From UBA9676 sp963837105 (GTDB taxonomy: Bacteria > Actinomycetota > Actinomycetes > Streptosporangiales > Streptosporangiaceae): a stretch of 64,000 bases of DNA. The translations under genes were made by a program, and so were the position numbers. Below the pieces are notes generated by a model that did no database searches, had not been told where the DNA came from, and was given only the letters and a program-made list of their open reading frames with translations. Positions 55,570 through 64,000 of this stretch are shown here, one piece after another (position 1 is the stretch's first letter; the number at the start of each line of letters is the position of its first letter). Location: positions 16,860 to 80,859 of the forward strand of contig CAWIMG010000038.1 of the NCBI GenBank assembly GCA_963837105.1. Reading direction: 5' to 3'.

Positions 55570-56372
55570 CTGAGGTCTAAATCTTCCAGCGCTGGCGCCC
55601 AGGAGCCCAGGGCATCCTGTGAACCGGCTGACCATTCGAGCGCGATCCTGAACAGATCGGGATGGAGCACCACGATGGTGACCGCCGCCGGAGTGCCGGT
55701 GGTGCTGTCATCAAAGCGCACGGTGACTACCGTCGTCTGGGTGCCGGCGGGCAGGCGCAGGGTCCTGGCAACCGACGGCGGCGGGGGAAGCATCTCGACG
55801 CTCACCGCGTGCGGCAGGAAGAATCCGGGACGGTCTGCGCCATCGTCTGGCCCGCTGGGTTCTGCCAGGGGTGGGGGAAACAGCGTCAGTGCTGTCGTGG
55901 GACTGGTGGGCTGTTCACCCATCGCCAGCCCGGGCGGCGGGCGAGCGAGATAGGTCGTGGCCAGAGCGGCTGGCTGGCCATTGGCGGTCCACATCAGCCG
56001 GGCGACGCAGACCGAATCGGGTTCGATGCCAAGTGCCAGGGCGATCTTCTCCGGTGCATGGCGGCAGGACACGTGGAAGCTGCGGCAGCTGATCACGGCT
56101 CCCATGGGGTCGATGCGTGAGTCGAGGCCGGGCATGCCTTCCAGCCGGATGAGGTAGTCAGCCGGGCTCGTGCGGTAGAGCTGCCCGTCCGGGAGGCGCC
56201 GGATCAGGTGGCGGCCTACCAGATCGTCGAGCGCGGCGTCGATCTCTGCCATGCTGGCGTTGAAACGACGCGCCAGCGCGCTGTGCCTCGGGAGGCGCCA
56301 GCCGGGCTCATGGTGGATGAGGTTGGCGGCAATCCGGTCGGCGAGAACCGACAGCGACGAGTGGGCAGGCAC
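55566..56372 (-). CDS. GntR-type regulator with a UTRA-like C-terminal domain
   Basis: About 268 residues from GTG 56372. The winged helix reads LADRIAANLIHHEPGWRLPR then HSALARRFNASMAEIDAALDD and LVGRHLIRRLPDGQLYRT, matching GntR spacing. The C-terminal half (about 100-268) is UTRA-like (AVISCRSFHVSCRHAPEKIA, LGIEPDSVCVARLMWTANGQ) and should bind a small ligand. The frame continues upstream to about 56486 but with Gly/Pro/Ser-rich sequence of low domain character. The exact start is unsure. Target genes are unknown. It converges with the pseudouridine synthase. Confidence 0.75.
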   Translation of the reverse strand: MPAHSSLSVLADRIAANLIHHEPGWRLPRHSALARRFNASMAEIDAALDDLVGRHLIRRLPDGQLYRTSPADYLIRLEGMPGLDSRIDPMGAVISCRSFHVSCRHAPEKIALALGIEPDSVCVARLMWTANGQPAALATTYLARPPPGLAMGEQPTSPTTALTLFPPPLAEPSGPDDGADRPGFFLPHAVSVEMLPPPPSVARTLRLPAGTQTTVVTVRFDDSTTGTPAAVTIVVLHPDLFRIALEWSAGSQDALGSWAPALEDLDLS

Positions 56373-56486
56373 CGTGACGTCAGCCTCACTGAGGCTGCGC
56401 GGGAAGACGCCCGGCTGGGAACCTCCCAGCCGGCCGGGCGGCGAGCCGTCTGCCGGACGTCCGCCACTGGCGCCGTTCCCAGGCAC

Positions 56487-56963
56487 GCCAGCTACTTCGC
56501 GGGGCGTGGCGGCAAGATGGCGATGGGCCAGGTGCTCCGGCCGGCGGGCAGCCCATCTCCGCGGTGCCGATCGTCGGTGATCTCGCCCTTCATCCGGTTG
56601 CCCGGAGTTGCCCGGAGCACACAGCCTCCCGCCTACGGGGGCCTGCGCCTGTCGTCAGCGCAGGCTCCGCCTTGTTCGTCTTCGCCGCTGGCGCGCCACC
56701 GGGTGGCACGCCCCCCATTGCTAGAAGCCCAAGATGACCCTCAGGTGAACGAAAGAGAGACAAAAGATGACAATCGGTTGTCAGTTAATCGACGCCTGTG
56801 TGCTTGTGCACGTCGGCGGGAAATATTCAGCCCGGCGTCAGGGATCGCCGATGCGCCCGGGCCGGCGGCTGGCTCTGCCACTTTCCGTGCTTCTTCCATC
56901 GGCTCTTCTGGCCATGCTGTAATCAGGTGAAACGGAGAGGATCGGCAATCCTGAGGAGCGGAG
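56487..56963. other. Intergenic region before the universal stress protein
   Basis: No gene seen. At 56745-56800 the DNA becomes AT-rich and holds the inverted repeat TGACAA-N4-TTGTCA (56768-56783), a plausible operator or promoter element about 180 nt upstream of the stress-protein start. Confidence 0.4.
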
Positions 56964-57416
56964 ATGCCCGGGATCACTGTTGGGGTGGACGGTTCGGATA
57001 ATTCTCGCCGTGCCCTTGGCTGGGCGATGCGTGAGGCCGTGCAGCATCAGGTCCCGCTGACAGTCGTGTCAGTCCACCCCCCGCCAGCCCGCCCGGCCAC
57101 CGGGATCTACTGGGGGGTGCACGCCTCCCCCGATAACAGCTTTGACCCGCAACTCGCGCGGACGGCAGTCCAGGAGTTCGTGGACAAGGTCGCGAGCGAA
57201 ATCGGCGGGACGGCGCCCGAGGTCGCCGTGACCATCGTCACCGGGGATCCGGCCGAGGAACTTGTCAGGGCCTCGCACGACTCCGACCTGCTGGTCGTTG
57301 GTGCCCGCGGCAGCGGCGGGTTCGCGCGGCTCCGGCTGGGTTCGGTAGGCAGCCAGGTCACGCACCATGCGTCCTGCCCGGTGGTGATCGTCCCCGGGAC
57401 CTCCCCGGCCTCATAG
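56964..57416 (+). CDS. Universal stress protein (UspA family)
   Basis: A 150-residue single-domain UspA protein. ITVGVDGSDNSRRALGWAMR opens the fold, and the ATP-binding G-2x-G-9x-G(S/T) motif is present as VVGARGSGGFARLRLGSVG, then SQVTHHASCPVVIVPG. The ATP-binding form is thus predicted, acting in the cytoplasm under dormancy or stress. ATG 56964 has a GGAGCGG site. The gene is convergent with phoU 50 nt on. No regulator partner is adjacent. Confidence 0.95.
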   Translation: MPGITVGVDGSDNSRRALGWAMREAVQHQVPLTVVSVHPPPARPATGIYWGVHASPDNSFDPQLARTAVQEFVDKVASEIGGTAPEVAVTIVTGDPAEELVRASHDSDLLVVGARGSGGFARLRLGSVGSQVTHHASCPVVIVPGTSPAS

Positions 57417-57466
57417 CGCAAGCAGGGCAAGGCTCTGGCGGCTGGTCACCGTCCCGGGGCGGGACG

Positions 57467-58120
57467 TCAGCCGCCCGTTTCAGGCGGGTGGGATCCGGCC
57501 AGGTAGACCACCCGGCGGGCGATGTTGACGGCGTGGTCACCCAGACGCTCAAAGCAGCGTGCCACCTGCGTCATCTCCATCGTCACCGGCAGTGTCATCC
57601 GCCCGGAAGCAAGCTCAGCTATCAAGCTGGCGTAAAGCTCATCCATCTCGTCATCGCGTTCGTCCAGTCTGGCCGCGGCGGAACGGTCGCGCTGGTACCA
57701 GGAATCCACTGCCTGCCGCCACATGCTGGATGCGAGCTTTCCCATCTGCTCGACGAGCCCCCGGCAGCGCGGCGACAGATCCCCGCTGAGGATGTGGTTG
57801 GCGCGGCCGGCGATCTGCATGACGAGATCATGGGAGCGTTCCAGCTCGGGCACGATACGCAGCACGGAGAGCAGGAACCGCAGGTCGGAAGCGACCGGCG
57901 TCTGCAGCAGGATCTCCCGGTTGACCATTCCCTCGATCTCGAGATAGAGGGCGTCGATGGCCTGCTCGCGCTCGGCCAGCTCCTTGATCACCTCGTAGTT
58001 ACCGGTCAACAGGGCCTGGGTCGCCCCGGGCAGGTCCTCGGCGACCATCGCGAACAGCTCGATGACCTTGGCCTCGATGGCCTCTAGCTCACGCTCGAAT
58101 TCCTGCCGCTGCTCGGCCAT
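57467..58120 (-). CDS. phoU: Phosphate signalling protein PhoU
   Basis: Negative regulator of the phosphate response that links the Pst transporter to a sensor kinase. The 217-residue protein is two repeats of a three-helix bundle, with metal-binding motifs ELAEREQAIDALYLEIEGMV and RDDEMDELYASLIAELA (E/DxxxD patterns) and RFLLSVLRIVPELERSHDLV plus CFERLGDHAVNIARRVVYL. Divergent from the pst genes across a 345-bp gap. ATG 58120 lies 6 nt behind a minus-strand TAGGCT box, indicating a leaderless message. Confidence 0.95.
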   Translation of the reverse strand: MAEQRQEFERELEAIEAKVIELFAMVAEDLPGATQALLTGNYEVIKELAEREQAIDALYLEIEGMVNREILLQTPVASDLRFLLSVLRIVPELERSHDLVMQIAGRANHILSGDLSPRCRGLVEQMGKLASSMWRQAVDSWYQRDRSAAARLDERDDEMDELYASLIAELASGRMTLPVTMEMTQVARCFERLGDHAVNIARRVVYLAGSHPPETGG

Positions 58121-58126
58121 GGCCTG

Positions 58127-58132
58127 AGCCTA
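58127..58132 (-). promoter_or_regulatory. Leaderless-type -10 box of phoU
   Basis: Minus-strand TAGGCT ends 6 nt before ATG 58120. No Shine-Dalgarno sequence is present. Confidence 0.45.
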
Positions 58133-58305
58133 CTGAGCCGGTATTTGATACTCCAGCCGGCGGGCAAGAGTTCAGGTGCTGATCATCTCCGCCCACCTCA
58201 CCAGGACCGCGCAGGATGGGCCGCGCCAGCGGGAGGCTAGTCTGTCCGGGGCTGGGCCAGGGCTGGTGCTGCCAGGCCGGCGATGATGCCCGGGCCGGGC
58301 GCTTA

Positions 58306-58332
58306 TTCACTTTCTGTTTACGTATTTTTCGC
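58306..58332 (+). promoter_or_regulatory. PHO-box-like 11-nt direct repeats upstream of pstS
   Basis: TTCAC (58306), TTTAC (58317) and TTCGC (58328) recur exactly every 11 nt, the spacing of PhoP direct-repeat units in actinobacteria (consensus GTTCACC-like). The site lies about 135 nt upstream of pstS in an AT-rich stretch. Low-phosphate activation of pstSCAB is inferred. Confidence 0.6.
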
Positions 58333-58465
58333 TCTCCATATTCCAGGTCTTAACTCGCGGGTACCGGCTGCACGCCAGACTCGTCCGGGTAGTGCGTTTG
58401 CATCCTTGGCTGGCACCGGGACGTCTGGTGCTCATTGCAACCAAAGAATGGTGGGGAAGTCTGAC

Positions 58466-59537
58466 ATGCAACGTCTGCACAGAAAGCGGTTCACGGCGGG
58501 GATCGCTCTCGCCGTCGTAGCTTTGCTCGCCGCCGCCTGCTCGTCGTCGAGCAGCAGTTCGGGCGGCAGTTCGGGGTCGAGCCTTTCCGGCACGCTGAAC
58601 GCGAGTGGATCGACGCTCCAACTCCCCTACCAGCAGGCGGCCATCTCGGCGTTCAAGTCGGTCCAGCCCAGCATGACGGTCAACTATGGCGGTGGCGGCT
58701 CCGGCAAGGGACGTTCGGACCTGGCCGCCGGGGTCGTCCAGTTCGCGGGTTCGGACTCACCGATCCCCTCTGACGAGATGGCGAACTTCAAGGGCAAGAC
58801 GGTGCTGTACTTCCCGCTCCTCCTCAGCCCGATCACCGTGTCGTACAACCTGTCGGGGGTCAGCAGCGGGCTGAAGCTGACTCCGACGGTCATCGCGGAG
58901 ATCTTCCAGGGCAAGATCACGAAGTGGAACGACTCCGCGATCACCTCGCTCAACCCGGGTGTCAAGCTGCCCAGCACCCCCATCAGCCTCGCCGTCCGCT
59001 CGGATTCGTCGGGTACCACGGCGAACTTCTCACTCTTCCTCATGACAGCCGAGCCGAGCGTGTGGAAGCTTGGCGCTTCCTCGACCATCACCTGGCCTTC
59101 CAGCGCCCACGCCGGCAACGGCAACGGCGGGGTGGCTCAGATCATCAAGAGCACTCCCGGGGCCATCGGGTACGTTCGACTTCGCGGACGCCAAGGCCTC
59201 CGGTCTGACCTACGCTTCGGTCAAGAACAGTTCCGGCAACTACGTCGCACCCTCGACGTCGGCGGCGTCCGCGGCTGGGACCACGACGACCGTCGCGCCG
59301 GACCTCACGTTCCACGCCGTCTGGTCGTCAGACCCGCAGGCATACCCGATCACCGCCCAGTCGTGGGACCTGGTGTACCAGAAGCAGTCCAGTTCGAGCA
59401 CCACGAAGATGCTCAAGGCATACATGGGCTACCTGGTCGGTGACGGCCAGAAGCTGCTCGCCCCGCTGGGCTACGCGCCTCTGCCCGCCAACATTCAATC
59501 GAAGGCCGAGGCGCAGCTCAGCAAGATCGGCACCTGA
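58466..59537 (+). CDS. pstS: Phosphate-binding lipoprotein PstS, frameshifted
   Basis: Extracellular phosphate receptor of the Pst ABC transporter, about 356 residues after correction. A signal peptide (FTAGIALAVVALLAAAC, lipobox LAAAC) is followed by a Ser/Gly linker. Binding segments are LNASGSTLQLPYQQAAISAF, VQFAGSDSPIPSDEM and AVRSDSSGTTANFSLFL. An extra T at about 59175 breaks AIGYV and DFADAKASGLTYASV into different frames. Otherwise the protein is complete to SKAEAQLSKIGT. ATG 58466 has a GTGGGGAAG site. A working transporter needs this gene, so sequencing error is likely. Confidence 0.9.
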
Positions 59538-59615
59538 GCGCCGTGACGGGGACAGACCAGAAAGGATCGCCGCCATGATCACCGTGACACAGGCGGATCC
59601 GATCGGCTGGCCGCT

Positions 59616-60599
59616 GTGAGTATTGCGACACAGCGGGCAGGGTCGGCCGGAACGGCCGACCCTGCCCACCCCCTGTACCAGCGGCGCCCGCTCGGCGACC
59701 GGACCTTCCAGATCCTGGCGCTCTCCTCCGGCCTGCTGGTACTGGTGATCCTCCTGCTGATCGCCCTCACGACCAGCCAGCAGGCCGCGCTCTGGTTCAG
59801 CACCGAGGGCGTGAAGATCTTCTCGGCCACCTGGAACCCCGCGGCCAACCAGTTCGGCGCACTGCCGTTCATCTACGGCACGGCCATCACCGCGGTCATC
59901 GCGCTCGTCATGGCCGTCCCGGTCAGCGTGGGGGTCGCCCTGCTGCTGACCGAGGTGGTGCCGTACCGGTGGGCGCGGCCGATCGTGTACGTGGTCGACC
60001 TGCTGGCGGTGGTGCCGTCGGTGGTCTGGGGCCTGTGGGGGATCCTGGTGTTCGCACCCTGGATCCAGCACATCTATGCCTCGATAGGCTCGGCCGTCCA
60101 GAATGTCCCGGTGCTCGGCGCCCTGTTCGGGCCGCCCACCAGCGGCGCCTCGTTCTTCACCTGCGGGATCATCCTGGCCTTCATGATCACGCCGATCGTG
60201 ACCTCGCTGTCCCGTGAGGTCATCGCGACGGTGCCGGCGATCGACCGGGAAGGTGCGTACGCGCTCGGCGCCACCCGCCTGGAGATGATCCGTGGCGCCG
60301 TCTGGCCACACAGCAAGGGCGGCATCACCGGGGCCGTGCTGCTCGGCATGGGCCGGGCGATGGGCGAGACGATCGCGGCGGCGCTGGTGATCGGCTCATC
60401 GCCGACGATCACGTCCCACCTGTTCGCCCCCGGCTACAACATGCCCGCAGTGATCGCGAACCAGTTCGGCGAGGCCTCCGGCGTGTTCCGCTCCGCGCTG
60501 ATCGGGCTCGGTGTGCTGCTGTTCGGGTTCACGATCATCATCAACGTCATCGCCCGGGGAATCGTGGAACGCTCCGCCCGGCGCCAGAGGGGGGCCTGA
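59616..60599 (+). CDS. pstC: Phosphate ABC transporter permease PstC
   Basis: Inner-membrane permease, 327 residues with six predicted helices: QILALSSGLLVLVILLLIAL, YGTAITAVIALVMAVPVSVG, IVYVVDLLAVVPSVVWGLWG and later segments. The cytoplasmic EAA-type loop reads EGAYALGATRLEMIRGAVWP, contacting PstB. GTG 59616 lies 78 nt after pstS, and the stop overlaps pstA as TGATG. A Thr/Ala-rich N-terminal 30 residues precede the first helix. Confidence 0.95.
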   Translation: MSIATQRAGSAGTADPAHPLYQRRPLGDRTFQILALSSGLLVLVILLLIALTTSQQAALWFSTEGVKIFSATWNPAANQFGALPFIYGTAITAVIALVMAVPVSVGVALLLTEVVPYRWARPIVYVVDLLAVVPSVVWGLWGILVFAPWIQHIYASIGSAVQNVPVLGALFGPPTSGASFFTCGIILAFMITPIVTSLSREVIATVPAIDREGAYALGATRLEMIRGAVWPHSKGGITGAVLLGMGRAMGETIAAALVIGSSPTITSHLFAPGYNMPAVIANQFGEASGVFRSALIGLGVLLFGFTIIINVIARGIVERSARRQRGA

Positions 60600-61495
60600 T
60601 GGCCGTACTCACCCAGGGCCACGGGCCTGACCTGCGCGAGCCGGCGGGCTGGCGGCGTACCAAGGACCGCATCGCGACCATCCTGATGATGATCGCGTTC
60701 ATAGTTGTGATCATCCCGCTGGGGTTCGTCCTCTACACGGTGATCTCCAAGGGCATTTCGATCATCAGCGTGTCGTTCCTGACCAGCCCGATCCCGCCGC
60801 TGTTCATGCCGGCGGGCATAGGCGGCATCGGGCCTGCGGTACTGGGCACGCTCGAGATCACCGGCCTGGCGACGCTCATGGCCGTGCCGCTTGGCATCCT
60901 GGGCGCGATCTACCTCAATGAGTACGGCGGCAAGGGAGCGCTCGGGCGGCTCATCGGCTTCATGAGCGACGTGATGACGGGCGTGCCGTCGATCATCATG
61001 GGGCTGTTCCTCTTCTCCATCTGGGTGGTGCACTTCGGCTTCTCGGGCTTTGCCGGCGCGCTCGCCCTGGGCTGCCTGATGCTCCCGATCGTGATCCGGT
61101 CCACCTATGAGATGCTGAGACTGGTGCCGGACTCGCTGCGGGAAGGGAGTTACGCGGTGGGTGCGACCAGGTCGCGGGTGACGATGACGGTGGTGCTGCC
61201 GGCGGCCCTCGGCGGCATTGTCAGCGGTGCCCTGCTCGCGGTCGCCCGGGCCGCTGGCGAGACGGCGCCGCTGCTGTTCACCATCCTTGGCGGGCTGAGC
61301 GTGGCCAACCCGAATGTGTTCAGTGGCGCCAACACCGCGATACCCATGCTGATCTTCACGAACGCGTCGTCGCCGTACGCGGGCGCACAGGCCCGCGCCT
61401 GGGGCGCGGCGCTCACGCTCATCGCCATGGCCTTCATACTCATGATCGCAGCCCGCCTCGTTACCGCGCGATTCTCCCGATATTCTCGTTATTAG
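60599..61495 (+). CDS. pstA: Phosphate ABC transporter permease PstA
   Basis: Second permease, 298 residues, six helices beginning ATILMMIAFIVVIIPLGFVL, with IGPAVLGTLEITGLATLMAV and SDVMTGVPSIIMGLFLFSIW. The PstB-contact loop is EGSYAVGATRSRVTMTVVLP. It starts at ATG 60599, overlapping the pstC stop. A gap of 7 nt separates it from pstB. Forms the channel with PstC. Confidence 0.95.
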   Translation: MAVLTQGHGPDLREPAGWRRTKDRIATILMMIAFIVVIIPLGFVLYTVISKGISIISVSFLTSPIPPLFMPAGIGGIGPAVLGTLEITGLATLMAVPLGILGAIYLNEYGGKGALGRLIGFMSDVMTGVPSIIMGLFLFSIWVVHFGFSGFAGALALGCLMLPIVIRSTYEMLRLVPDSLREGSYAVGATRSRVTMTVVLPAALGGIVSGALLAVARAAGETAPLLFTILGGLSVANPNVFSGANTAIPMLIFTNASSPYAGAQARAWGAALTLIAMAFILMIAARLVTARFSRYSRY

Positions 61496-61502
61496 GAATG
61501 TC

Positions 61503-62384
61503 ATGGAACAGCCTGAGCAGAATGTGATCGCGAACCCGCAGGCGGCCAAGCCGGCGACCGGCACATGGTCGCCTCCGCCCTCGGGCGCGCCGGATTCGGG
61601 GACGACTGTCTTTCTTGCCCAAGACGTCTCCGTCTACTACGGCTCCTTCCGGGCGGTCACGGGCGTCTCGCTGTCCATCTACGAGAACGAGATCACTGCC
61701 TTCATCGGCCCGTCCGGGTGCGGCAAGACGACCGTGCTGCGCACGCTCAACCGGATGAACGACCTCGTGGCGGGCGCCCGCGTCGAAGGCGATGTGCACT
61801 ACCGGGGCGCGTCGCTGTATGCCAAGGATGTGTCCCCGGTCGCCGTGCGCCGGCGCATCGGCATGGTGTTCCAGAAGCCGAACCCGTTCCCGAAGTCGAT
61901 CTACGACAACGTCGCCTACGGGCCGCGGATCAACGGCACCCGCAAGAAGAGCGAATTGGACGAGATCGTCGAGCGCTCACTGCGCCATGCCGCGCTGTGG
62001 GAAGAGGTGAAGGACCGCCTGAAGGTCTCGGGCATGAGCCTGTCCGGTGGGCAGGCGCAGCGGCTGTGCATCGCCCGCACGCTCGCCGTCGAACCGGACG
62101 TCGTCCTCATGGACGAGCCCTGCTCAGCACTGGACCCGATCGCGACCGGCGCCATCGAGGACCTGATGCGGGAGATCAAGTCCGAGTACACCATCGTCAT
62201 CGTCACGCACAACATGCAGCAGGCCACCCGGGTCAGCGATCGCACCGCCTTCTACTCGGTGCTCCGCGACGAGAAGAGCGACACCCGCACGGGCGTGCTC
62301 GTCGAGTATGGCCGCACCGAGCAGATCTTCGAGGACCCGGCCGACGACCGCACCAAGGCCTACGTCACCGGCCGGATGGGCTGA
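61503..62384 (+). CDS. pstB: Phosphate ABC transporter ATPase PstB
   Basis: ATP-hydrolysing subunit, 293 residues. Walker A FIGPSGCGKTTVLRTLNRMN, Q-loop GMVFQKPNPFPKSIYDNVAY, signature MSLSGGQAQRLCIARTLAVE, Walker B VVLMDEPCSALDP and the switch His in VIVTHNMQQATRVSD. All standard for PstB, including the ALDPIATGAIEDL stretch. About 30 extra Pro/Ser-rich residues at the N-terminus are unusual but harmless. Its 3' end is overlapped antisense by the open frame of the downstream MFS gene. Confidence 0.97.
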   Translation: MEQPEQNVIANPQAAKPATGTWSPPPSGAPDSGTTVFLAQDVSVYYGSFRAVTGVSLSIYENEITAFIGPSGCGKTTVLRTLNRMNDLVAGARVEGDVHYRGASLYAKDVSPVAVRRRIGMVFQKPNPFPKSIYDNVAYGPRINGTRKKSELDEIVERSLRHAALWEEVKDRLKVSGMSLSGGQAQRLCIARTLAVEPDVVLMDEPCSALDPIATGAIEDLMREIKSEYTIVIVTHNMQQATRVSDRTAFYSVLRDEKSDTRTGVLVEYGRTEQIFEDPADDRTKAYVTGRMG

Positions 62385-63656
62385 GCAGCAACTCCCGGCA
62401 CTGATGGTGGCCAGCGGGCCGTAGCGGCCCTTGCTTAGAGTGCACTGCGGTGAGCGGGTGAGCGCGGCGCGGCTGCGCTCACCCGCCAGCGGCACCAGCG
62501 CGGCCGCGGCCAGCGGCAGCACGCCCGCGGCGGCGAACGCGGCCGGGTAGCCGGCCGCGCCAATGAGCAGCGCGACCATGGGCGGCGTCAGGGCCGCGAA
62601 GGCGTTCTGGCCGGTGTTCTGGATGCCCAGGGCGCGGCCGGCCCAGGCCTGGCCGGCGATCTCGGCCACCGCCGTGAAGGCGAGCCCGTTCGTGCTGACC
62701 GCCAGCACCGCGGCGGCCAGCAGCAGCGGCACGGCCAGCACCGAGGCGGCGGCCGCGGTCAGCGCCAGCGCCAGCAGCGCGGCGGTGGTGGCCAGTGCCA
62801 GGATCCGCATCGGGCGCATCCGGCTGCCCGCCCGGTCCGACCAGTACCCAGCCGCCAGCCGGGATGCTCCACCGGCGGCGGAGGCGGCGGCCAGCAGCGT
62901 CCCCGCCGCGGCCGGTGCCCAGTTCCGGGCGTCGATCAGGAAGACCAGCGCGAAGGTGCTGACCGTGAACTGCGGCACGACGAGCAGGGCGCTGGCGGTA
63001 TGGATCCGCCACAGCACCGGCGCCCGGTACGGCGAGCTGGCCGCAGCCGGTTCAGACCGCGGCGGCCGGGCGGGATCGCGGACCACCGCGACCACCAGCG
63101 CCGCCGCCAGCAGGCAGAACCCGCTCAGGAAGGCCAGCGCCACGGGCAGCCCGTGGGCCGCCAGCCTGGGCAGGGTGAGTGCGGCGACCGCCACCCCCAG
63201 CGGCTGGGAGCTCTGCCGGATGCCCATCGCCAGCCCGCGCTGGTCAACCGGGAACCAGCCGAGAATCAGCCGGCCGCTGGCCGCGTACACCGAGCCGCCG
63301 GCCGCGCCGGCCAGCAGCAGGCACGCCCCGAGCACGATCATGCCCTGGGCCTGGCTGGCGGCCAGCAGCAGCAGCCCGGCCAGGGTCAGGCCGCCGGGCA
63401 GGATCCGCCGCTCCCCCCAGCGGTCCGCGGCCGCGCCCCAGCCGATCAGCGTGAGCAGCAGCCCGGCGGTGGGGCAGGCGACCAGCACCCCAGCCTGGCC
63501 CAGCGACAGGCCGCCGGCCCGCAGCGCAGGGATCAGGAAGGCCAGCCCGTACTGGAAGGCTGACCCGGCGGTCACCGCGGCCGTGCCCGCCGCCAGGATC
63601 AGCCAGCGCCGCGCCGGAGGCCGGCCAGCGCCGCCGACGGCTGCCAGATTGCTCAC
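62124..63656 (-). CDS. MFS transporter with a read-through C-terminus antisense to pstB
   Basis: A 12-helix major facilitator. GTG 63656 starts SNLAAVGGAGRPPARRWLIL, followed by QYGLAFLIPALRAGGLSLGQ, GWGAAADRWGERRILPGGLT (motif A), the GMIVLGACLLLAGAAGG helix and repeated helices to AAGVLPLAAAALVPLAGERS near 62490. After that the frame stays open about 120 more residues across the stem-loop and 261 bp into pstB antisense. This tail is not transporter-like, so the natural stop near 62480 was probably lost. Substrate unknown. Confidence 0.8.
   Translation of the reverse strand: MSNLAAVGGAGRPPARRWLILAAGTAAVTAGSAFQYGLAFLIPALRAGGLSLGQAGVLVACPTAGLLLTLIGWGAAADRWGERRILPGGLTLAGLLLLAASQAQGMIVLGACLLLAGAAGGSVYAASGRLILGWFPVDQRGLAMGIRQSSQPLGVAVAALTLPRLAAHGLPVALAFLSGFCLLAAALVVAVVRDPARPPRSEPAAASSPYRAPVLWRIHTASALLVVPQFTVSTFALVFLIDARNWAPAAAGTLLAAASAAGGASRLAAGYWSDRAGSRMRPMRILALATTAALLALALTAAAASVLAVPLLLAAAVLAVSTNGLAFTAVAEIAGQAWAGRALGIQNTGQNAFAALTPPMVALLIGAAGYPAAFAAAGVLPLAAAALVPLAGERSRAALTRSPQCTLSKGRYGPLATISAGSCCSAHPAGDVGLGAVVGRVLEDLLGAAILDEHARAGVALLVAEHRVEGGAIADPGGLLHVVRDDDDGVLGLDLPHQVLDGAGRDRVQC
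62433..62466 (+). repeat. Near copy of the pseudouridine synthase start region
   Basis: GCTTAGAGTGCACTG followed by GTGAGCGGGTGAGCGCGG matches 54777-54810 (GCTTAGAGTGCGCTG, GTGAGCGGGTGGGCGCGG) except for a few bases. In this copy the fourth codon is TGA, so no protein follows. Confidence 0.5.
62454..62486. terminator. 12-bp stem-loop between pstB and the MFS gene
   Basis: GCGGGTGAGCGC and its exact complement surround a 9-nt loop, 70 nt past the pstB stop. It also overlaps the 3' end of the opposing MFS homology, and may terminate both transcripts. Confidence 0.6.
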
Positions 63657-63821
63657 ATCCTGATCATAAGTGTCCGTAATGTGAGATGCCGGGCAGGCGG
63701 AACCTGCTCGCCGCGCCGCCCACATATACCCGGATCGCGGTCGGCTCTTGCCCGGCCGCGCTACAAGGGCCATTCTGAGGTCAGTTGCCGGTCCCGGCGC
63801 CAGTGGTCGCGGAGGTGCGCC

Positions 63822-64000
63822 ATGGCAAGCTCGCCCTACCTGACGGACCGGGCGATGGGGGTCTGGGGCCCCCGCGCCTACGCCTGGACCGGCGAGGCGC
63901 CGCCACGCGTCCTCGTTTTCCCCTACGAGTCATCCGGGCTCCAGCCGGTGCCCGGGCTCCGGCCGGATCCCCGGCCGCCGCGGAGCCACTGGTTCCGCGC
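63822..64000 (+). CDS. N-terminus of an unrecognised protein (cut by right edge)
   Basis: ATG 63822 with a GGAGGTG site begins MASSPYLTDRAMGVWGPRAY, then AWTGEAPPRVLVFPYESSG. The frame stays open to the window edge (about 59 residues). Composition is coding-like but no domain can be recognised. Confidence 0.45.
   Translation, partial: MASSPYLTDRAMGVWGPRAYAWTGEAPPRVLVFPYESSGLQPVPGLRPDPRPPRSHWFR

Overview
The window is high-GC DNA whose gene set points to an actinobacterium (Actinomycetota): the RNA polymerase-binding protein RbpA, polyprenol-phosphomannose synthase, DUF1707, DUF3817 and DUF6295 proteins, GTG starts, and many start codons 6-8 nt downstream of a TANNNT box, as in leaderless transcripts. 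I cannot name the genus. About 55 genes are visible. At least nine are broken by a single inserted or missing base while both halves remain well conserved, so part of the disruption may be assembly error. Affected genes are noted individually.

Layout. 0-6.4 kb: an APH-type phosphotransferase, a GNAT acetyltransferase, a VOC protein, a CapA-like lipoprotein, a beta-propeller protein, an amidohydrolase and a sulfotransferase remnant. 6.8-19.2 kb: a specialised-metabolism locus. It has a phosphopantetheinyl transferase and a five-gene, mostly overlapping operon: SbnA-like enzyme, a membrane protein built like the carrier-plus-transferase half of poly-amino-acid (Pls/epsilon-polylysine type) synthetases, an A-T-TE peptide synthetase with only half a condensation domain, a SyrP-like dioxygenase and an SbnB-like enzyme. 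An MFS exporter and MarR regulator lie upstream. SbnA/SbnB predict 2,3-diaminopropionate as building block. The architecture suggests a two-protein poly-amino-acid synthetase, the most interesting system here. 19.4-25.7 kb: dienelactone hydrolase-like protein, DUF6295, a second DNA clamp (DnaN paralogue), DUF1707, diaminopropionate ammonia-lyase-like enzyme, enoyl-CoA hydratase, gene debris and an immunity-like protein.

25.7-36.6 kb: UvrA-like ABC protein, VOC protein, S9 peptidase plus methionine aminopeptidase, LVIVD-type propeller plus alpha/beta hydrolase, and a two-subunit molybdenum hydroxylase. 36.6-46.5 kb: phosphoribosyl-pyrophosphate synthetase (disrupted by a perfect 103-bp tandem repeat), glycerate kinase, adenylate kinase, MaoC dehydratase, DUF3817, glycerophosphodiesterase, RbpA, Ppm and acetyl-CoA synthetase. 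46.5-49.2 kb: cupin and a TetR/MFS efflux unit. 49.3-54.8 kb: lysine aminomutase catabolism, with kdd-kamD-kamE-kal coupled by three GTGA overlaps and kamA divergent. The cleavage enzyme Kce is not in the window. 54.8-64 kb: RluA-type pseudouridine synthase, GntR regulator, universal stress protein, phoU and the pstSCAB operon behind a PHO-box-like repeat, an MFS transporter and a gene cut by the right edge.
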